Assembly: GCA_031422915.1 (NCBI GenBank)
Contig: JANPEK010000192.1
Coordinates: 1 to 7,730 of the forward strand
Direction of reading: 5' to 3'
Source of the DNA: JANMEX01 sp031422915
Lineage (GTDB): Bacteria; Pseudomonadota; Alphaproteobacteria; Rhizobiales; Rhizobiaceae
DNA length: 7,730 bases
The notes below the pieces were generated by a model. That model did no database searches. It was not told where the DNA came from and saw nothing but the letters and a program-made list of their open reading frames with translations. Made by a program: the position numbers and the translations under genes. The stretch's first letter is position 1; every line of letters begins with the position of its first letter. Positions 7,473 to 7,730 of the stretch are shown here, in pieces.

Positions 7473-7730
7473 GTGAATTTTGACGAGAACAATCAGCCTT
7501 CGGCAGTCGATGCTGCATCACCGCCTGAGCGCGGCGTGCGTGCGGAAAAGCGTGAGGCCCAGACGGAGCGGATTCTTGACGCGGCGCGCAAATGCTTTGT
7601 CCAATCCGGCTTTCGCGGCGCGTCTATGCATGACATTTGCCGCGAGGCGGGGATGAGCCCGGGCGCTCTCTACCGCTATTTCCCATCCAAGGAATCGATC
7701 ATCGAGGCGATTGCCGAGCAGGACCGGCAG
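7473..7730 (+). CDS. TetR-family transcriptional regulator (N-terminal part, runs off the window)
   Basis: The frame beginning at GTG 7473 stays open for 86 codons to the window edge. After a ~20-residue acidic, polar leader comes a TetR DNA-binding domain: TERILDAARKCFVQSGFRGASM (about 31-52), then the helix-turn-helix HDICREAGMSPGALYRYF (53-70) and PSKESIIEAIAEQDR. The GALYRYFPSKE stretch is the family's recognition-helix signature. An in-frame ATG upstream is absent (ATG 7462 is in another frame), so GTG 7473 is the likely start; a later start would leave the domain close to the N-terminus. The ligand-binding part lies outside the window, so neither the effector nor the regulated genes, often efflux pumps, can be named. 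Confidence 0.9.
   Translation, partial: MNFDENNQPSAVDAASPPERGVRAEKREAQTERILDAARKCFVQSGFRGASMHDICREAGMSPGALYRYFPSKESIIEAIAEQDRQ

Overview
The window looks like chromosomal DNA of an alphaproteobacterium, most likely from the Rhizobiales/Hyphomicrobiales. The reasons are moderately high G+C, a ParC that reads like the rhizobial form, tandem GC-rich terminators, and a ParS/MbcA-type antitoxin with a RES toxin. The genus cannot be fixed from the sequence alone. No rRNA, tRNA, CRISPR array, insertion sequence or integrase was seen.

Layout. Bases 1-66 are the last 21 codons of a + strand gene, possibly aspartyl-tRNA synthetase, followed by a 10-bp hairpin terminator. Bases 140-1057 (+) encode an unrecognised two-segment membrane protein. 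Its stop codon lies in the A-run of a terminator that mainly serves the convergent gene at 1105-2280 (-), a secreted protein of unknown function. After a 254-bp divergent intergenic region comes parC (2535-4799, +), the topoisomerase IV A subunit and the best-supported gene here.

From about 4810 to 7163 all four genes lie on the - strand. Read in transcription order they are a polytopic membrane protein (7163-6306), a GNAT acetyltransferase overlapping it by one base (TAATG), then an Xre/ParS-type antitoxin (5711-5241) and a RES-domain toxin (5244-4810, TTG start, overlapping TTGA junction). The antitoxin-toxin pair has its own promoter with a perfect TTGACA and two near-identical operator-like repeats exactly 21 bp apart. 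One sits inside the promoter spacer and the other over the expected start of transcription, as expected for an autorepressed toxin-antitoxin operon. The convergent parC and toxin genes end only 10 bp apart with no visible terminator.

A 309-bp intergenic region (7164-7472) with several exact palindromes separates the membrane-protein gene from a + strand TetR-family regulator. That regulator starts at GTG 7473 and runs off the end of the window. Its promoter is overlaid by two related inverted repeats, which suggests autorepression.

The most interesting parts are the RES/Xre module with its operator layout, the coupled membrane protein-GNAT pair directly upstream, and the palindrome-rich control region between the membrane-protein gene and tetR. 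Nothing seen amounts to a clearly new system. Joint function of the membrane, GNAT and RES/Xre genes is only a hypothesis from their order.
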